64,000 nucleotides of DNA from Salinibacterium sp. ZJ70. Lineage in GTDB: Bacteria; Actinomycetota; Actinomycetes; Actinomycetales; Microbacteriaceae. Below, piece after piece: positions 1-8,115 of the stretch. Position numbers and translations under genes: made by a program. Each line of letters opens with the position of its first letter. Positions within the stretch are counted from its first letter, which is position 1. The DNA lies in assembly GCF_011751865.2 (NCBI RefSeq), contig NZ_CP061770.1, forward strand, positions 1,674,001 to 1,738,000. Direction: 5' to 3'. The notes beneath the pieces are model-generated. The model saw nothing but the letters and a program-made list of their open reading frames with translations. It was not told where the DNA came from and did no database searches.

Positions 1-32
1 TCACGAAGGCGACACGACCCGCGAGGGGTGCG

Positions 33-578
33 TCACTCGGTGCGGTCATCGCCGGGCTTGCGGAAGTCGTACAGCACCTCGTCGAGCGGCACGCGCCCGA
101 CCGAGTTGAAGAGGTTGGTCGCAACCATGAGCCCCGCGAACGCCACGAGCATGAGACGCAGCTTCGGCTGGAACGCCTGCTCGACGCGCGCACGGAAGGC
201 ATCCGGGATGTCGTTCGGCGCCGTCGCGATGAGCTTGCCCCACTCGAGCAGCAGCTGCTCGGTCTCGGTGACCTCCGGGTTGTCGGGGTCGTCGCCGTTC
301 TCGATGAGGATGCGACGGAAGAACACCGAGCAGACGAGGCAGTCGTTCGCGTCCGAGATCGCATATGAGAACAGCGAGACGGCCCGCTCCCCGATGTACG
401 GCTCGAGCTCGTCCTTGAGGGTGTACCACTCCATGTACGCGTTGAAGCTCGGCACGTGACCGAGCAGCGTCCGCTTCATGTTGGTGATGCGACCGCCGTG
501 CGTCTCGATCTGGCGTTCGGCGGCGGTGAGAGCCTCGGACGAGAGCTCCGCATCCGAGGAGATGGGGAGGAAGGTCAT
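33..578 (-). CDS. Carboxymuconolactone decarboxylase/AhpD-like protein
   Basis: This is a 181-residue, mostly helical protein. It carries a C-L-V-C motif around residue 80 in the context DANDCLVCSVFF, the CxxC expected of alkylhydroperoxidase D-like members of the carboxymuconolactone decarboxylase superfamily, where the cysteines act in thiol-based peroxide reduction. The substrate cannot be told. The start is supported by a TAGGCT hexamer ending 6 nt upstream, so the mRNA is probably leaderless. It runs in the same direction as the next gene upstream but has its own promoter. The family call is fairly secure; the physiological role is inference. Confidence 0.7.
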   Translation of the reverse strand: MTFLPISSDAELSSEALTAAERQIETHGGRITNMKRTLLGHVPSFNAYMEWYTLKDELEPYIGERAVSLFSYAISDANDCLVCSVFFRRILIENGDDPDNPEVTETEQLLLEWGKLIATAPNDIPDAFRARVEQAFQPKLRLMLVAFAGLMVATNLFNSVGRVPLDEVLYDFRKPGDDRTE

Positions 579-584
579 GCTCTC

Positions 585-590
585 AGCCTA
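585..590 (-). promoter_or_regulatory. -10 hexamer for a leaderless transcript
   Basis: TAGGCT ends 6 nt before the ATG at 578, the spacing expected if transcription starts at the start codon itself. No convincing -35 was seen. Confidence 0.5.
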
Positions 591-613
591 GAGCGATAAG
601 GGGCGCTCTCTCC

Positions 614-1171
614 CTAGGCGGCGACACGCGACGTCGCAGGGGCCACGGGCTCCACGCTGTCGAAGACACCCCGACGGATGGCCTGGAACACCTCGACTGC
701 CCCTTCGGCCAGCCGACCGTGTCCGGCGACGACGGCGCGACGCGAGCGCAGATCGTCGCGGATCGCGAGATCGGCCTTCGTGTCGACGACGCGCGCGCCG
801 AGCGAGCGGGCCCAGGCTGCCGTCATCTCGGCGACGAGCGGGTCGGATGATTCCACGCGGACATCGTCTCCGCGTCCGAACGGGCGCGTGCGCACGAGAG
901 CCCGGGCGATGAGGCCGGGGCCGAGGTAGCTCACGACCTGCTCGTCGGTGACCCAGTGGGGAACGCCGAGCACGTCACGCTGTTCGCGCAGCACGAGCTC
1001 GCCGATCTGCTCGCCTCCGGCGCGCCAGGCGACGCGGTCCTTGGGGGCGAATCCGTTGGTGTCGGGGCCTGCCGCATCCACGACACCGACGACGAAACCG
1101 CGTCCGCGCATCGTCGGACGCAGGCGCAGGACGCCCAGAGTCGGGCGAGGAACAGTACGGGTGCTAGTCAT
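614..1171 (-). CDS. Half-length MDR (zinc-type alcohol dehydrogenase-like) protein
   Basis: The 185-residue product resembles the GroES-like N-terminal barrel of medium-chain dehydrogenases/quinone oxidoreductases (for example GFVVGVVDAAGPDTNGFAPK and DRVAW), followed by a short alpha/beta stretch. Full MDR enzymes have about 320-350 residues and a GxGxxG nucleotide-binding motif; none is visible here and the C-terminal half is short. It may be a degenerate or non-catalytic family member. It is divergent from the Ada-AlkA gene; a TATATC hexamer lies 7 nt upstream of the ATG. No frame continuation was seen on either side, so the short length looks genuine. Confidence 0.5.
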   Translation of the reverse strand: MTSTRTVPRPTLGVLRLRPTMRGRGFVVGVVDAAGPDTNGFAPKDRVAWRAGGEQIGELVLREQRDVLGVPHWVTDEQVVSYLGPGLIARALVRTRPFGRGDDVRVESSDPLVAEMTAAWARSLGARVVDTKADLAIRDDLRSRRAVVAGHGRLAEGAVEVFQAIRRGVFDSVEPVAPATSRVAA

Positions 1172-1178
1172 CGTGATG

Positions 1179-1184
1179 GATATA
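1179..1184 (-). promoter_or_regulatory. Possible -10 for the MDR-like gene
   Basis: TATATC on the minus strand ends 7 nt before the ATG at 1171, in an unusually A+T-rich patch for this window. The last base deviates from TANNNT. Confidence 0.3.
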
Positions 1185-1195
1185 ACTCAAGGGAT

Positions 1196-1211
1196 CGGGT
1201 ATTCATTCCCG
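1196..1211. promoter_or_regulatory. Imperfect palindrome between divergent genes
   Basis: CGGGTATTCATTCCCG is an imperfect 16-bp palindrome between the MDR-like gene and the Ada-AlkA gene. It could be an operator for one or both. The position is the only functional support. Confidence 0.2.
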
Positions 1212-1292
1212 CACATGGATCCCAGAGTTCGCTGTGACACTCGTGTCCGATTCCCGCTGGTCGCGTCCGGTGTCCGGTGCGAGAGTGGGTGC

Positions 1293-2759
1293 GTGACGGA
1301 CGACGACCGGCTCTTCCACGCGCGCTACGGCGCGCTCGCCTCGCGCGACACCCGCTTCGACGGGCAGTTCATCGCAGGCGTGCACTCGACGGGCATCTAC
1401 TGTCGCCCCAGCTGCCCCGCGGTCACCCCGAAACCCGGCAATGTGAGCTTCTACCTCACCGCGGCGGCCGCGCACGAGGCCGGACTGCGCGCATGCAAAC
1501 GCTGCCAGCCGGATGCCGTTCCCGGCTCCCCCGCCTGGAACCTGCGCGACGACCTCGCGGCCCGTGCCATGCGCCTCATCCAGGATGGCGTCGTGGAACG
1601 CGAGGGCGTGCCCGGCCTCGCGCAGCGCCTCGGCTACACCACACGGCACCTCACCCGCGTGCTCACCACGGAGCTCGGGGCCGGCCCGCTCGCACTCGCA
1701 CGCGCCCATCGCGCGCAGACGGCTCGCACCCTGCTCGCCACGACGGAGCTGCCCGCCTCGGACATCGCGTACGCGGCGGGTTTCGGCAGCGTGCGCCAGT
1801 TCAACGACACGATCACCGCCGTGTATCGGGCGACGCCGACCGAGCTGCGCGCACTCGCACGCAGGGGCGGCCGGCGCGAGACGGCACAGGGCACGCACCC
1901 GGGCACCCTCAGCCTGCGCCTTCCCGCCCGCCCGCCGTTCGACCGCGAAGGCGTCTTCCGCTTCCTCGCCGACCACGCCGTGCCGGGGCTCGAGGACGGC
2001 GACGATTCCTCGTTCCGTCGGTCCCTCGACCTGCCGGGCGGACGCGCCGAGGTCGAGGTCGCCGCCGACCCTGATGCTCCCGGGCTCGTGGCCCGCATCC
2101 GGCTCGCGCGGCTCTCGGATGTCGCTGCGGCCGTCGCCCGCCTGCGCCGGGCCTTCGACCTGGATGCCGACTCCCCCGCGATCGATGCCGCCCTGGGCGC
2201 AGACCCGCATCTCGGCCCCCTCGTCACGCGCGTGCCCGGCATCCGCATCGCCGGTGCATTCGATCCGGCGGAAGCGCTCATCCGCACACTCGTCGGGCAG
2301 CAGATCTCGGTCGCCTCCGCGCGGACCGTGCTCGGGCGACTCGTCGCGGAGCTCGGAGAGGGGAGCTTTCCCGACGCGGCGACGATCGCGGCTCGAGGCC
2401 GCACGGTACTGCGCGGCCCTGAGGCCCGCATCGAGACCATCGTGCGCATCGCCGAGGCGCTCGCCGACGGCTCCCTCGCGCTCGACATCGGCATGCCCAT
2501 CGACGAGTTCCGCGCGATGCTGCTCGCGCAGCGCGGCATCGGCCCCTGGACGGCGGACTATCTCGCGATGCGGGTGCTCGGAAACCCCGACGTGCTCCCC
2601 GTCGACGATCTCGTCATCCGGCAGTCGGCGGCGGCGCTTGGGCTTCCGGCAGGTCGCGGCGACCTCGCACGAGCTGGCGCAGCGTGGTCGCCCTGGCGCA
2701 GCTACGCCGCCCTGCACCTGTGGCGGGCACGCCCCCCACGAGAGCCGCGTTCGTCGTAA
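1293..2759 (+). CDS. Ada-AlkA fusion: methylation-response regulator and 3-methyladenine DNA glycosylase
   Basis: The 488-residue protein joins an Ada-type zinc domain, an AraC-type HTH and an AlkA glycosylase. Cys37 and Cys41 (CRPSC) with Cys68 and Cys71 (CKRC) are the four expected zinc ligands; Cys37 matches the methyl-accepting cysteine of Ada. An AraC HTH follows at about residues 90-190, then the AlkA N-domain, then the HhH-GPD module with GIGPWTADYLAMR and a catalytic Asp in VLPVDDL. In such fusions a methylphosphotriester-sensing domain couples alkylation damage to base excision. The GTG start at 1293 was chosen because the Ada homology begins there; the open frame extends upstream without homology. 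It is divergent from the MDR-like gene and lies near Ku and LigD. Confidence 0.9.
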   Translation: MTDDDRLFHARYGALASRDTRFDGQFIAGVHSTGIYCRPSCPAVTPKPGNVSFYLTAAAAHEAGLRACKRCQPDAVPGSPAWNLRDDLAARAMRLIQDGVVEREGVPGLAQRLGYTTRHLTRVLTTELGAGPLALARAHRAQTARTLLATTELPASDIAYAAGFGSVRQFNDTITAVYRATPTELRALARRGGRRETAQGTHPGTLSLRLPARPPFDREGVFRFLADHAVPGLEDGDDSSFRRSLDLPGGRAEVEVAADPDAPGLVARIRLARLSDVAAAVARLRRAFDLDADSPAIDAALGADPHLGPLVTRVPGIRIAGAFDPAEALIRTLVGQQISVASARTVLGRLVAELGEGSFPDAATIAARGRTVLRGPEARIETIVRIAEALADGSLALDIGMPIDEFRAMLLAQRGIGPWTADYLAMRVLGNPDVLPVDDLVIRQSAAALGLPAGRGDLARAGAAWSPWRSYAALHLWRARPPREPRSS

Positions 2760-2762
2760 CAT
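2757..2762 (+). promoter_or_regulatory. -10 hexamer for the DUF6328-like gene
   Basis: TAACAT, overlapping the TAA stop of the Ada-AlkA gene, ends 6 nt before the ATG at 2769, consistent with a leaderless transcript. Confidence 0.35.
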
Positions 2763-2768
2763 GCCCCC

Positions 2769-3275
2769 ATGCCCGTCGAGACGAGCCACGACCCCGAGCG
2801 TGACGAGACCGAGCGTGACGAGACCGAGGCCGAGCGCCTGGATCGCAACTGGACCGAGATCCTGCAGGAGCTGCGCGTGGTGCAGACGGGAACCCAGATC
2901 CTCACGGGCTTCCTGCTGACGGTCCCCTTCCAACAGCGCTTCGCCGAGATCGACAGCCGCGACGTCATCATCTACCTCATGCTCGTGGGGCTCTCCGCGC
3001 TCGCGACGATCCTCGCCCTCACCCCGGTGAGCCTCCACCGCGGCCTGTTCCGCAAGCGCGCGCGGCCGTTTCTCGTCACCGCCTCCAACCGCATCCTCCG
3101 CGTCACGCTCGTCGCGGTGCTCCTGACGCTCGCCGGCACGACGCTCCTCATCTTCGATCTCGTGGCCGGCGCCGCAGCCGGCGTCATCGCGGGTGCCGCT
3201 GTGCTGCTGCTGGGGGTCGCAGCGTGGTTCCTCTCTCCCCCGATCGTGCGCATCCGCATGCGGGACGAATCCTGA
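2769..3275 (+). CDS. DUF6328-like membrane protein
   Basis: The 168-residue protein has an acidic, repetitive N-terminus (two RDETE units) and a conserved-looking segment, NWTEILQELRVVQTGTQILT, leading into about four membrane helices (roughly 45-60, 68-88, 110-130, 135-155). This arrangement matches the actinobacterial DUF6328 family, of unknown function. Its stop overlaps the next start by one base (TGATG), so the two are probably translationally coupled. Confidence 0.65.
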   Translation: MPVETSHDPERDETERDETEAERLDRNWTEILQELRVVQTGTQILTGFLLTVPFQQRFAEIDSRDVIIYLMLVGLSALATILALTPVSLHRGLFRKRARPFLVTASNRILRVTLVAVLLTLAGTTLLIFDLVAGAAAGVIAGAAVLLLGVAAWFLSPPIVRIRMRDES

Positions 3276-4327
3276 TGGACGACGCCCTGAGCCGCGTCCT
3301 CGACCCCGAGGATCCTGGTCCGTCGGCACGCCTCCCGCGTGGATCGTGGAAGCTCGCGGTGCGCCGCGCATGGCACGGCTTCATGCGGCATCGCGGCTAC
3401 GACGCGGCCGCCGCGCTCACGTTCTTCACGACCGTCGCGACGTTCCCGGCAGCGCTCGCCTTCGTGTCGGCGTTCGCGCTCGTGGGCGATCGCGACCAGG
3501 CGGTCGCCGACATCGTCGCGATCGCGCACACACTCTTCCCGGAGCAGATCGCGGAGTCCTTCGCGGATCCCGTCGAGCAGCTCCTCAGCCTGCCCTACCC
3601 CGGCCTTGCGCTCGCGGCCGCGCTCCTCCTCCTGCTGTGGACCTCGTCCGGCTACGCGACGGGGTTCGGGCGCGCCGTCAATGCCGTCTACGAGGTGGAG
3701 GAGGGGCGCCCCTTCTGGCGGTTCCGCCTGCGGATGCTGCTCGTCGCCGCGCTGCTCATCGCCCTCATCGCCGCCATCGTCCTCACGCTTCTCACGACCC
3801 CGGAGGCAGCCTCAGACATCCTCGGTCGCCGCGACCTCGCCCCCGTGGTCGTGACCGTGTGGGCATGGATCCGCTGGCCCCTCACCCTCGTGCTCATGTG
3901 GCTGTTCGTGAGCGTGCTCTACGCCTTCACACCGAACGTGCGGCACCAGCGACTCGTGTGGGTGTCGGTCGGGTCGACCTTCGCGATCGCTGTCTGGATC
4001 CTCTGCACGATCGGCTACGCCATCTATGCGACGCTGCTCGGGGCGTACGGCGCCCTCTACGGATCGATCGGATCGCTGCTCGTCGCGCTTCTGTGGGCCT
4101 ACCTCACGAACCTCGCGCTCGTCGCCGGCGCCGAACTCGACGCGGAGTTCGTGCGACTGCGGCAGCTCGCGCGAGGGCTCGCCGCCGAAGAGGTGATCCG
4201 CGTTCCCGTGCGGGACACCGCCCGCAACCACCTGCTCGCGCGGCAGCGGGAGGCGGATGTCGCCGACGCCCTGCGACTGCGCGACGGGCAGCGTGAACGC
4301 CACCGCCACCGCCCGTCGCGCGAGTAG
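3275..4327 (+). CDS. YihY/BrkB family membrane protein
   Basis: The 350-residue protein has about six membrane helices and the YihY/BrkB signature near the first one (HGFMRHRGYDAAAALTFFT). Hydrophobic blocks follow at about residues 45-65, 105-125, 145-170, 185-215 and 225-280, then a charged Arg-rich tail. The family was once called ribonuclease BN, which is now considered a misannotation; its function is unsettled. The start at 3275 was chosen because it overlaps the preceding stop and precedes the conserved region; upstream in-frame codons are unlike the family. Confidence 0.85.
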   Translation: MDDALSRVLDPEDPGPSARLPRGSWKLAVRRAWHGFMRHRGYDAAAALTFFTTVATFPAALAFVSAFALVGDRDQAVADIVAIAHTLFPEQIAESFADPVEQLLSLPYPGLALAAALLLLLWTSSGYATGFGRAVNAVYEVEEGRPFWRFRLRMLLVAALLIALIAAIVLTLLTTPEAASDILGRRDLAPVVVTVWAWIRWPLTLVLMWLFVSVLYAFTPNVRHQRLVWVSVGSTFAIAVWILCTIGYAIYATLLGAYGALYGSIGSLLVALLWAYLTNLALVAGAELDAEFVRLRQLARGLAAEEVIRVPVRDTARNHLLARQREADVADALRLRDGQRERHRHRPSRE

Positions 4328-4389
4328 CACGGAGCCCACGAGCACGGAACCCCCTTGAGCCTCTGAAGGGTCCGGGGTCGGCTGGATGC

Positions 4390-5271
4390 ATGACCGAACC
4401 TCTCGTGAACCCTGTGACCCGCTACCGGACTGAGGGATACCCCCGCCAGGAGCAGAGCCAGCCCGGTCTCATCTCGCGCACCGACCCCACGCCCGACCAC
4501 GGCGAGGAGAGCTACGTCGGATCAGGCCGTCTGGAGGGCCTGCGCGCCCTCATCACCGGCGGCGACTCCGGCATCGGGCGTGCCGTGGCGATCGCCTACG
4601 CGCGCGAAGGCGCTGACGTCGCGATCTCCTACCTCCCGGAGGAGCAGGAGGATGCCGAGGACACTCAGCGCTGGATCGAGAAGGCTGGCCGCAAGGCCCT
4701 CCTGCTGCCCGGCGACGTGCGCAAAGAGCAGCAGTGCCGCGAACTCGTCGAACGGACCATCTCCGAGCTCGGCGGGCTCGACATCCTCGTGCTGAACGCC
4801 GCCTACCAGGAGAACCGCGAGGGCCTGGAGAACATCCCCACCGAGGAGATCGAGCGCGTGTTCGACACGAATCTGTTCGCACCCATGTGGACCGCACGGG
4901 CGGCGATCCCCCACCTCAGGCCGGGCGCGTCCATCATCACGACCTCATCCATCCAGGCCTTCAACCCCGCGCCCAAGCTCATCGACTACGCCATGACGAA
5001 GGCAGCGCAGGTGGCCTTCACGAAGGCGCTCGCGCAGGAGCTCGGCGAGCGCGGCATCCGCGTCAACGCCGTCGCTCCCGGCCCCATCTGGACGCCGCTC
5101 ATCCCCGCGACGAGCTGGCCCGACTCGCTGTCGGAGTTCGGCCAGGACACCCCCCTCGGGCGCGCAGGTCAGCCTGCCGAGCTCGCCCCCGCGTACGTGT
5201 TCCTCGCCTCGCCTGAGGCCTCATACGTGTCGGGAGCGATCGTGCCCGTCACCGGAGGCAAGGGCCTGTGA
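4390..5271 (+). CDS. SDR family oxidoreductase
   Basis: The 293-residue protein has a 45-residue N-terminal extension (PVTRYRTEGYPRQEQSQPG) typical of the SDR branch related to bacterial stress and glucose-dehydrogenase-like proteins. The classical core follows: cofactor motif TGGDSGIG at residues 56-63, NAAYQ in place of the usual NNAG, a catalytic Ser in TSSIQAF and YAMTK as the YxxxK pair. It is expected to be an NAD(P)-dependent cytoplasmic oxidoreductase; the substrate cannot be inferred. It is convergent with the CPBP gene. Confidence 0.88.
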   Translation: MTEPLVNPVTRYRTEGYPRQEQSQPGLISRTDPTPDHGEESYVGSGRLEGLRALITGGDSGIGRAVAIAYAREGADVAISYLPEEQEDAEDTQRWIEKAGRKALLLPGDVRKEQQCRELVERTISELGGLDILVLNAAYQENREGLENIPTEEIERVFDTNLFAPMWTARAAIPHLRPGASIITTSSIQAFNPAPKLIDYAMTKAAQVAFTKALAQELGERGIRVNAVAPGPIWTPLIPATSWPDSLSEFGQDTPLGRAGQPAELAPAYVFLASPEASYVSGAIVPVTGGKGL

Positions 5272-5338
5272 CCTCGGGCTGTCCGGGCAGACGTTCGTGC
5301 ATCCGCTCCGGCGCTGCGGATCGCAACCGACCCGCGCC

Positions 5339-6145
5339 TCAGTAGATGAAGATCGGGAACCACTCGGGGTTGTGGGCATGCACGATCGCAAGGAACACGA
5401 TCGCATCGAACAGCAGGTGCACGATGAGCACGTAGCCGAGCGAGCGGGTGCGAGCGAACAGGTAGCCCTGCAGCAGCGCGAACGGGATCGTCAGCAGCGG
5501 CCCCCAGGACCGGTACCCGAGCTCCCACAGGAACGACACGAAGATCGTCGCCTGGATGAGGTTCGCCTGCAGCACCGGGAAGTGCCGGCGCAGCAGCGCG
5601 AAGCACGTGCAGATGAAGAACAGCTCGTCCCACGTTCCCACGGCGTTGACCCCGACGAAGAAGCGGCCGAGCTCTGAGGCGTCGGTGATGTGGGGCCAGT
5701 TCGCATATGCGCCCGAACGGATGAAGTAGAACGGCAGGATGAGCCAGCCGAGCAGCGGAACCGCCACGACGTAGCCGATCTCGAGTCGGCTCTTCTTCTC
5801 GTGGCTGCGCCACGGGAACCGGACCTCGCGGCGTCTCAGCAGGAAGCGGTCGAGCAGGAACGGCACAGCCACAGCGAGCGCGAGCACGGTGCCGATGCGG
5901 AAGAACGAGTTCCATTCGACGTCGGCTTCGACGGATGTGGACGAGACGATAGCGATGCCGATGCCGATGAGCGTGAGGTCGGTGCCGAGTTCACGGTCCA
6001 TCCACCATGCGACGGCGATCGACGCGACCAGCAGGGCGTGGCCCCACCCGGGCAGCTGGAAGCCGAACAGCACGAGAGCCGACGCGGCGACGCCGACTGC
6101 GGGGACGAGTGCTCGACGGGACCAGGACTCGGCGACGGGATCCAT
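5339..6145 (-). CDS. CPBP family intramembrane protease-like protein
   Basis: The 268-residue protein has about eight hydrophobic segments. The C-terminal part resembles the CPBP (Abi/CAAX protease) domain: WDELFF in place of EExxxR, a central hydrophobic helix, and HLLFDAIVF as the HxxxD motif. The first motif is degenerate (D-E instead of E-E), so proteolytic activity is uncertain. CPBP proteins are membrane peptidases implicated in prenyl-protein processing or bacteriocin immunity. It stands alone between the SDR and Ku genes. Confidence 0.7.
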   Translation of the reverse strand: MDPVAESWSRRALVPAVGVAASALVLFGFQLPGWGHALLVASIAVAWWMDRELGTDLTLIGIGIAIVSSTSVEADVEWNSFFRIGTVLALAVAVPFLLDRFLLRRREVRFPWRSHEKKSRLEIGYVVAVPLLGWLILPFYFIRSGAYANWPHITDASELGRFFVGVNAVGTWDELFFICTCFALLRRHFPVLQANLIQATIFVSFLWELGYRSWGPLLTIPFALLQGYLFARTRSLGYVLIVHLLFDAIVFLAIVHAHNPEWFPIFIY

Positions 6146-6182
6146 CCGACCAGCTTGCCAGGAAGATGCCGGTCAGCGCGCG

Positions 6183-7094
6183 TCAAGCGGACTTCTTCTC
6201 CTTCGCTGAGGTCTTCTTCGCACTGCTCGCCGTCTTCTTCGCCGTCGCCTTCGCGCCCGCCGGTGCGGACTTCTTCGCGGGCGCCGTCGTCGGCTTGGCC
6301 CCTGCGTCACCGCGCCGCTTCTCGACGGAGCGCTTGAGGGCTTCCATGAGGTCGAGCACCTCGGCGCCACCCTCGGTCTCGCGACCGAACGTCGCCTCCG
6401 TGTCGAGCGCATCCCCCTGTTCGAGCTTGGCCTCGACGAGCGTACGCAGCTGCTCCTGGTAGTCGTCGGTGAACTGGTCCGGCTGGAAGTCGGAGGCGAA
6501 GCTCTCCACCAGCTGCCGCGACATCGTGAGCTCCGCCTCGCTGATCCGCGGAGTCTCGTCGAGCTCCGGGAACCGCGCCTCGCGCACCTCGTCGTCCCAG
6601 AGCAGCGTCTGCAGCGTGAGCACGCCGTCGCGCACCCGCAGCGCGGCGAGTCGCGTCTTCTGCCGAAGCGCGAACTTCACGATCGCGGTGCGCTCGGCCT
6701 CCTCGAGCGTGCGCATCAGCAGCACGTAGGCCTTCGTCGACTTCGAGTCGGGCGCGAGGTAGTAGCTCTTGTCGAACATGATCGGATCGATCTGGCTCGT
6801 CGGCACGAACTCGACGACGTCGATGTCGCGGCTGCGTTCGACGGGCAGCACCGCGAAGTCGTCGTCGGTGAGCACGACCGTCTGATCGCCCTCGACGTAC
6901 GCCTTCTGGATGTGCTCGTAGTCGACGGTCTCGCCGTCGATCTCGCACACCCGCTTGTAGCGGATGCGGCCGCCATCGGCGTCATGCACCTGGTGCAGCG
7001 GAACGTCGTGGTTCTCGGTGGCGGAGTACAGCTTCACGGGCACGTTCACGAGCCCGAAGCTCAGCGAGCCCTTCCAGATCGAGCGCATCCGCAC
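6183..7094 (-). CDS. ku: Non-homologous end-joining protein Ku
   Basis: The 303-residue protein begins MRSIWKGSLSFGLVNVPVKL, a hallmark of bacterial Ku, and keeps the beta-barrel core to about residue 255. The tail (about 258-303) is rich in Lys and Ala, as in many actinobacterial Ku proteins, and likely adds DNA contacts. Ku homodimers thread onto double-strand breaks and recruit LigD. The gene is divergent from ligD with about 70 bp between them, the usual arrangement of the two-component NHEJ system. Translation may start at codon 1 or at Met3. Confidence 0.95.
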   Translation of the reverse strand: MRMRSIWKGSLSFGLVNVPVKLYSATENHDVPLHQVHDADGGRIRYKRVCEIDGETVDYEHIQKAYVEGDQTVVLTDDDFAVLPVERSRDIDVVEFVPTSQIDPIMFDKSYYLAPDSKSTKAYVLLMRTLEEAERTAIVKFALRQKTRLAALRVRDGVLTLQTLLWDDEVREARFPELDETPRISEAELTMSRQLVESFASDFQPDQFTDDYQEQLRTLVEAKLEQGDALDTEATFGRETEGGAEVLDLMEALKRSVEKRRGDAGAKPTTAPAKKSAPAGAKATAKKTASSAKKTSAKEKKSA

Positions 7095-7151
7095 ATTTTG
7101 GCCCGGTCACACGCGATCCGGAACCCCGTGGACGCCCTCTCGCGCCCGATG

Positions 7152-7157
7152 TATGGT
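7152..7157 (+). promoter_or_regulatory. -10 hexamer for ligD
   Basis: TATGGT ends 6 nt before the ATG at 7164, supporting that start over the in-frame ATG at 7149. Confidence 0.45.
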
Positions 7158-7163
7158 GCCCCG

Positions 7164-8084
7164 ATGACACCGCAGCGCACCGCCTCGGGCGAACATCATG
7201 TCGATGTCGGCGGGCGCCGTGTGCGTCTGACCAGCCTCGACAAGGTGTTCTATCCCGAGACCGGAACGACGAAGGCCGAGGTCATCGAGTACTACACCCG
7301 CGTGGCCGATGTGCTCATCCCGCACGCGCGCGATCGTGCGGCGACACGCAAGCGCTGGGTCTCCGGTGTCGGCACTGCTGAGAAGCCCGGACAGGTGTTC
7401 TTCGAGAAGAACCTCCCGGATGCGGCGCCATCGTGGATCACCCGCCGCGAGATCCAGCACAGCGACCACACCAACGTCTACCCGCTCGTCAACGATCTGC
7501 CGACGCTCGTGTGGCTCGCGCAGCAGAACGCCCTCGAGATCCACGTGCCCCAATGGCGATTCGGTCCGCGCGGTGCCCGTAAGAACCCCGATCGACTCGT
7601 ACTCGACCTGGATCCCGGCGAGGGAGCTGGGCTCCCCGAGTGCGTCGAGGTCGCGAAGCTCGTGCGCGCGATCCTGCGTGACATCGGTCTCGAACCGCAC
7701 CCCGTGACGAGCGGCAGCAAGGGCATCCACCTGTACGCCTCGCTCGACGGCTCGCAGTCGAGCGATCAGATCTCCGCCGTCGCACATGAGCTCGCACGCT
7801 CGCTCGAAGCCGACCACCCCGACCTCGTCGTGAGCGACCAGCGCAAGGCGGATCGGGTCGGCAAGGTGCTGCTCGACTGGAGCCAGAACAACGGCAGCAA
7901 GACGACCATCGTGCCGTACTCGCTGCGGGGGCGGCTGCGTCCCACGGTCGCAGCCCCCCGCACCTGGCGCGAGCTGCTCGCCCCGGGACTGCGCCAGCTC
8001 GAGTTCGGCGAGGTGCTCGAGCGCGTCCGCACGAAGGGAGACCCGCTCGCCGAACTCTCGGCGAGCCACCCAACTGGGCGATGA
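7164..8084 (+). CDS. ligD: LigD N-terminal polymerase/primase domain (5' part of a frameshifted ligD)
   Basis: The 306 codons encode the archaeo-eukaryotic primase-like polymerase domain of LigD: VRLTSLDKVFYPETGTTKAE at the start, PQWRFG in the middle, the catalytic LDLDPGEG, and GSKGIHLY. This domain fills gaps during NHEJ. The frame ends after LAELSASHPTGR with a TGA at 8082. Homologous protein sequence continues without a gap in the +1 frame (QLGDEVDARLDAYRRMRDAS), so the gene is one full Pol-PE-Lig unit interrupted by one extra base (or a net +1 shift) at about 8056-8075. It could be a sequencing error, a natural mutation or, less likely, two working polypeptides. Confidence 0.88.
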   Translation: MTPQRTASGEHHVDVGGRRVRLTSLDKVFYPETGTTKAEVIEYYTRVADVLIPHARDRAATRKRWVSGVGTAEKPGQVFFEKNLPDAAPSWITRREIQHSDHTNVYPLVNDLPTLVWLAQQNALEIHVPQWRFGPRGARKNPDRLVLDLDPGEGAGLPECVEVAKLVRAILRDIGLEPHPVTSGSKGIHLYASLDGSQSSDQISAVAHELARSLEADHPDLVVSDQRKADRVGKVLLDWSQNNGSKTTIVPYSLRGRLRPTVAAPRTWRELLAPGLRQLEFGEVLERVRTKGDPLAELSASHPTGR

Positions 8085-8115
8085 GGTCGACGCGCGTCTC
8101 GACGCCTACCGGCGC

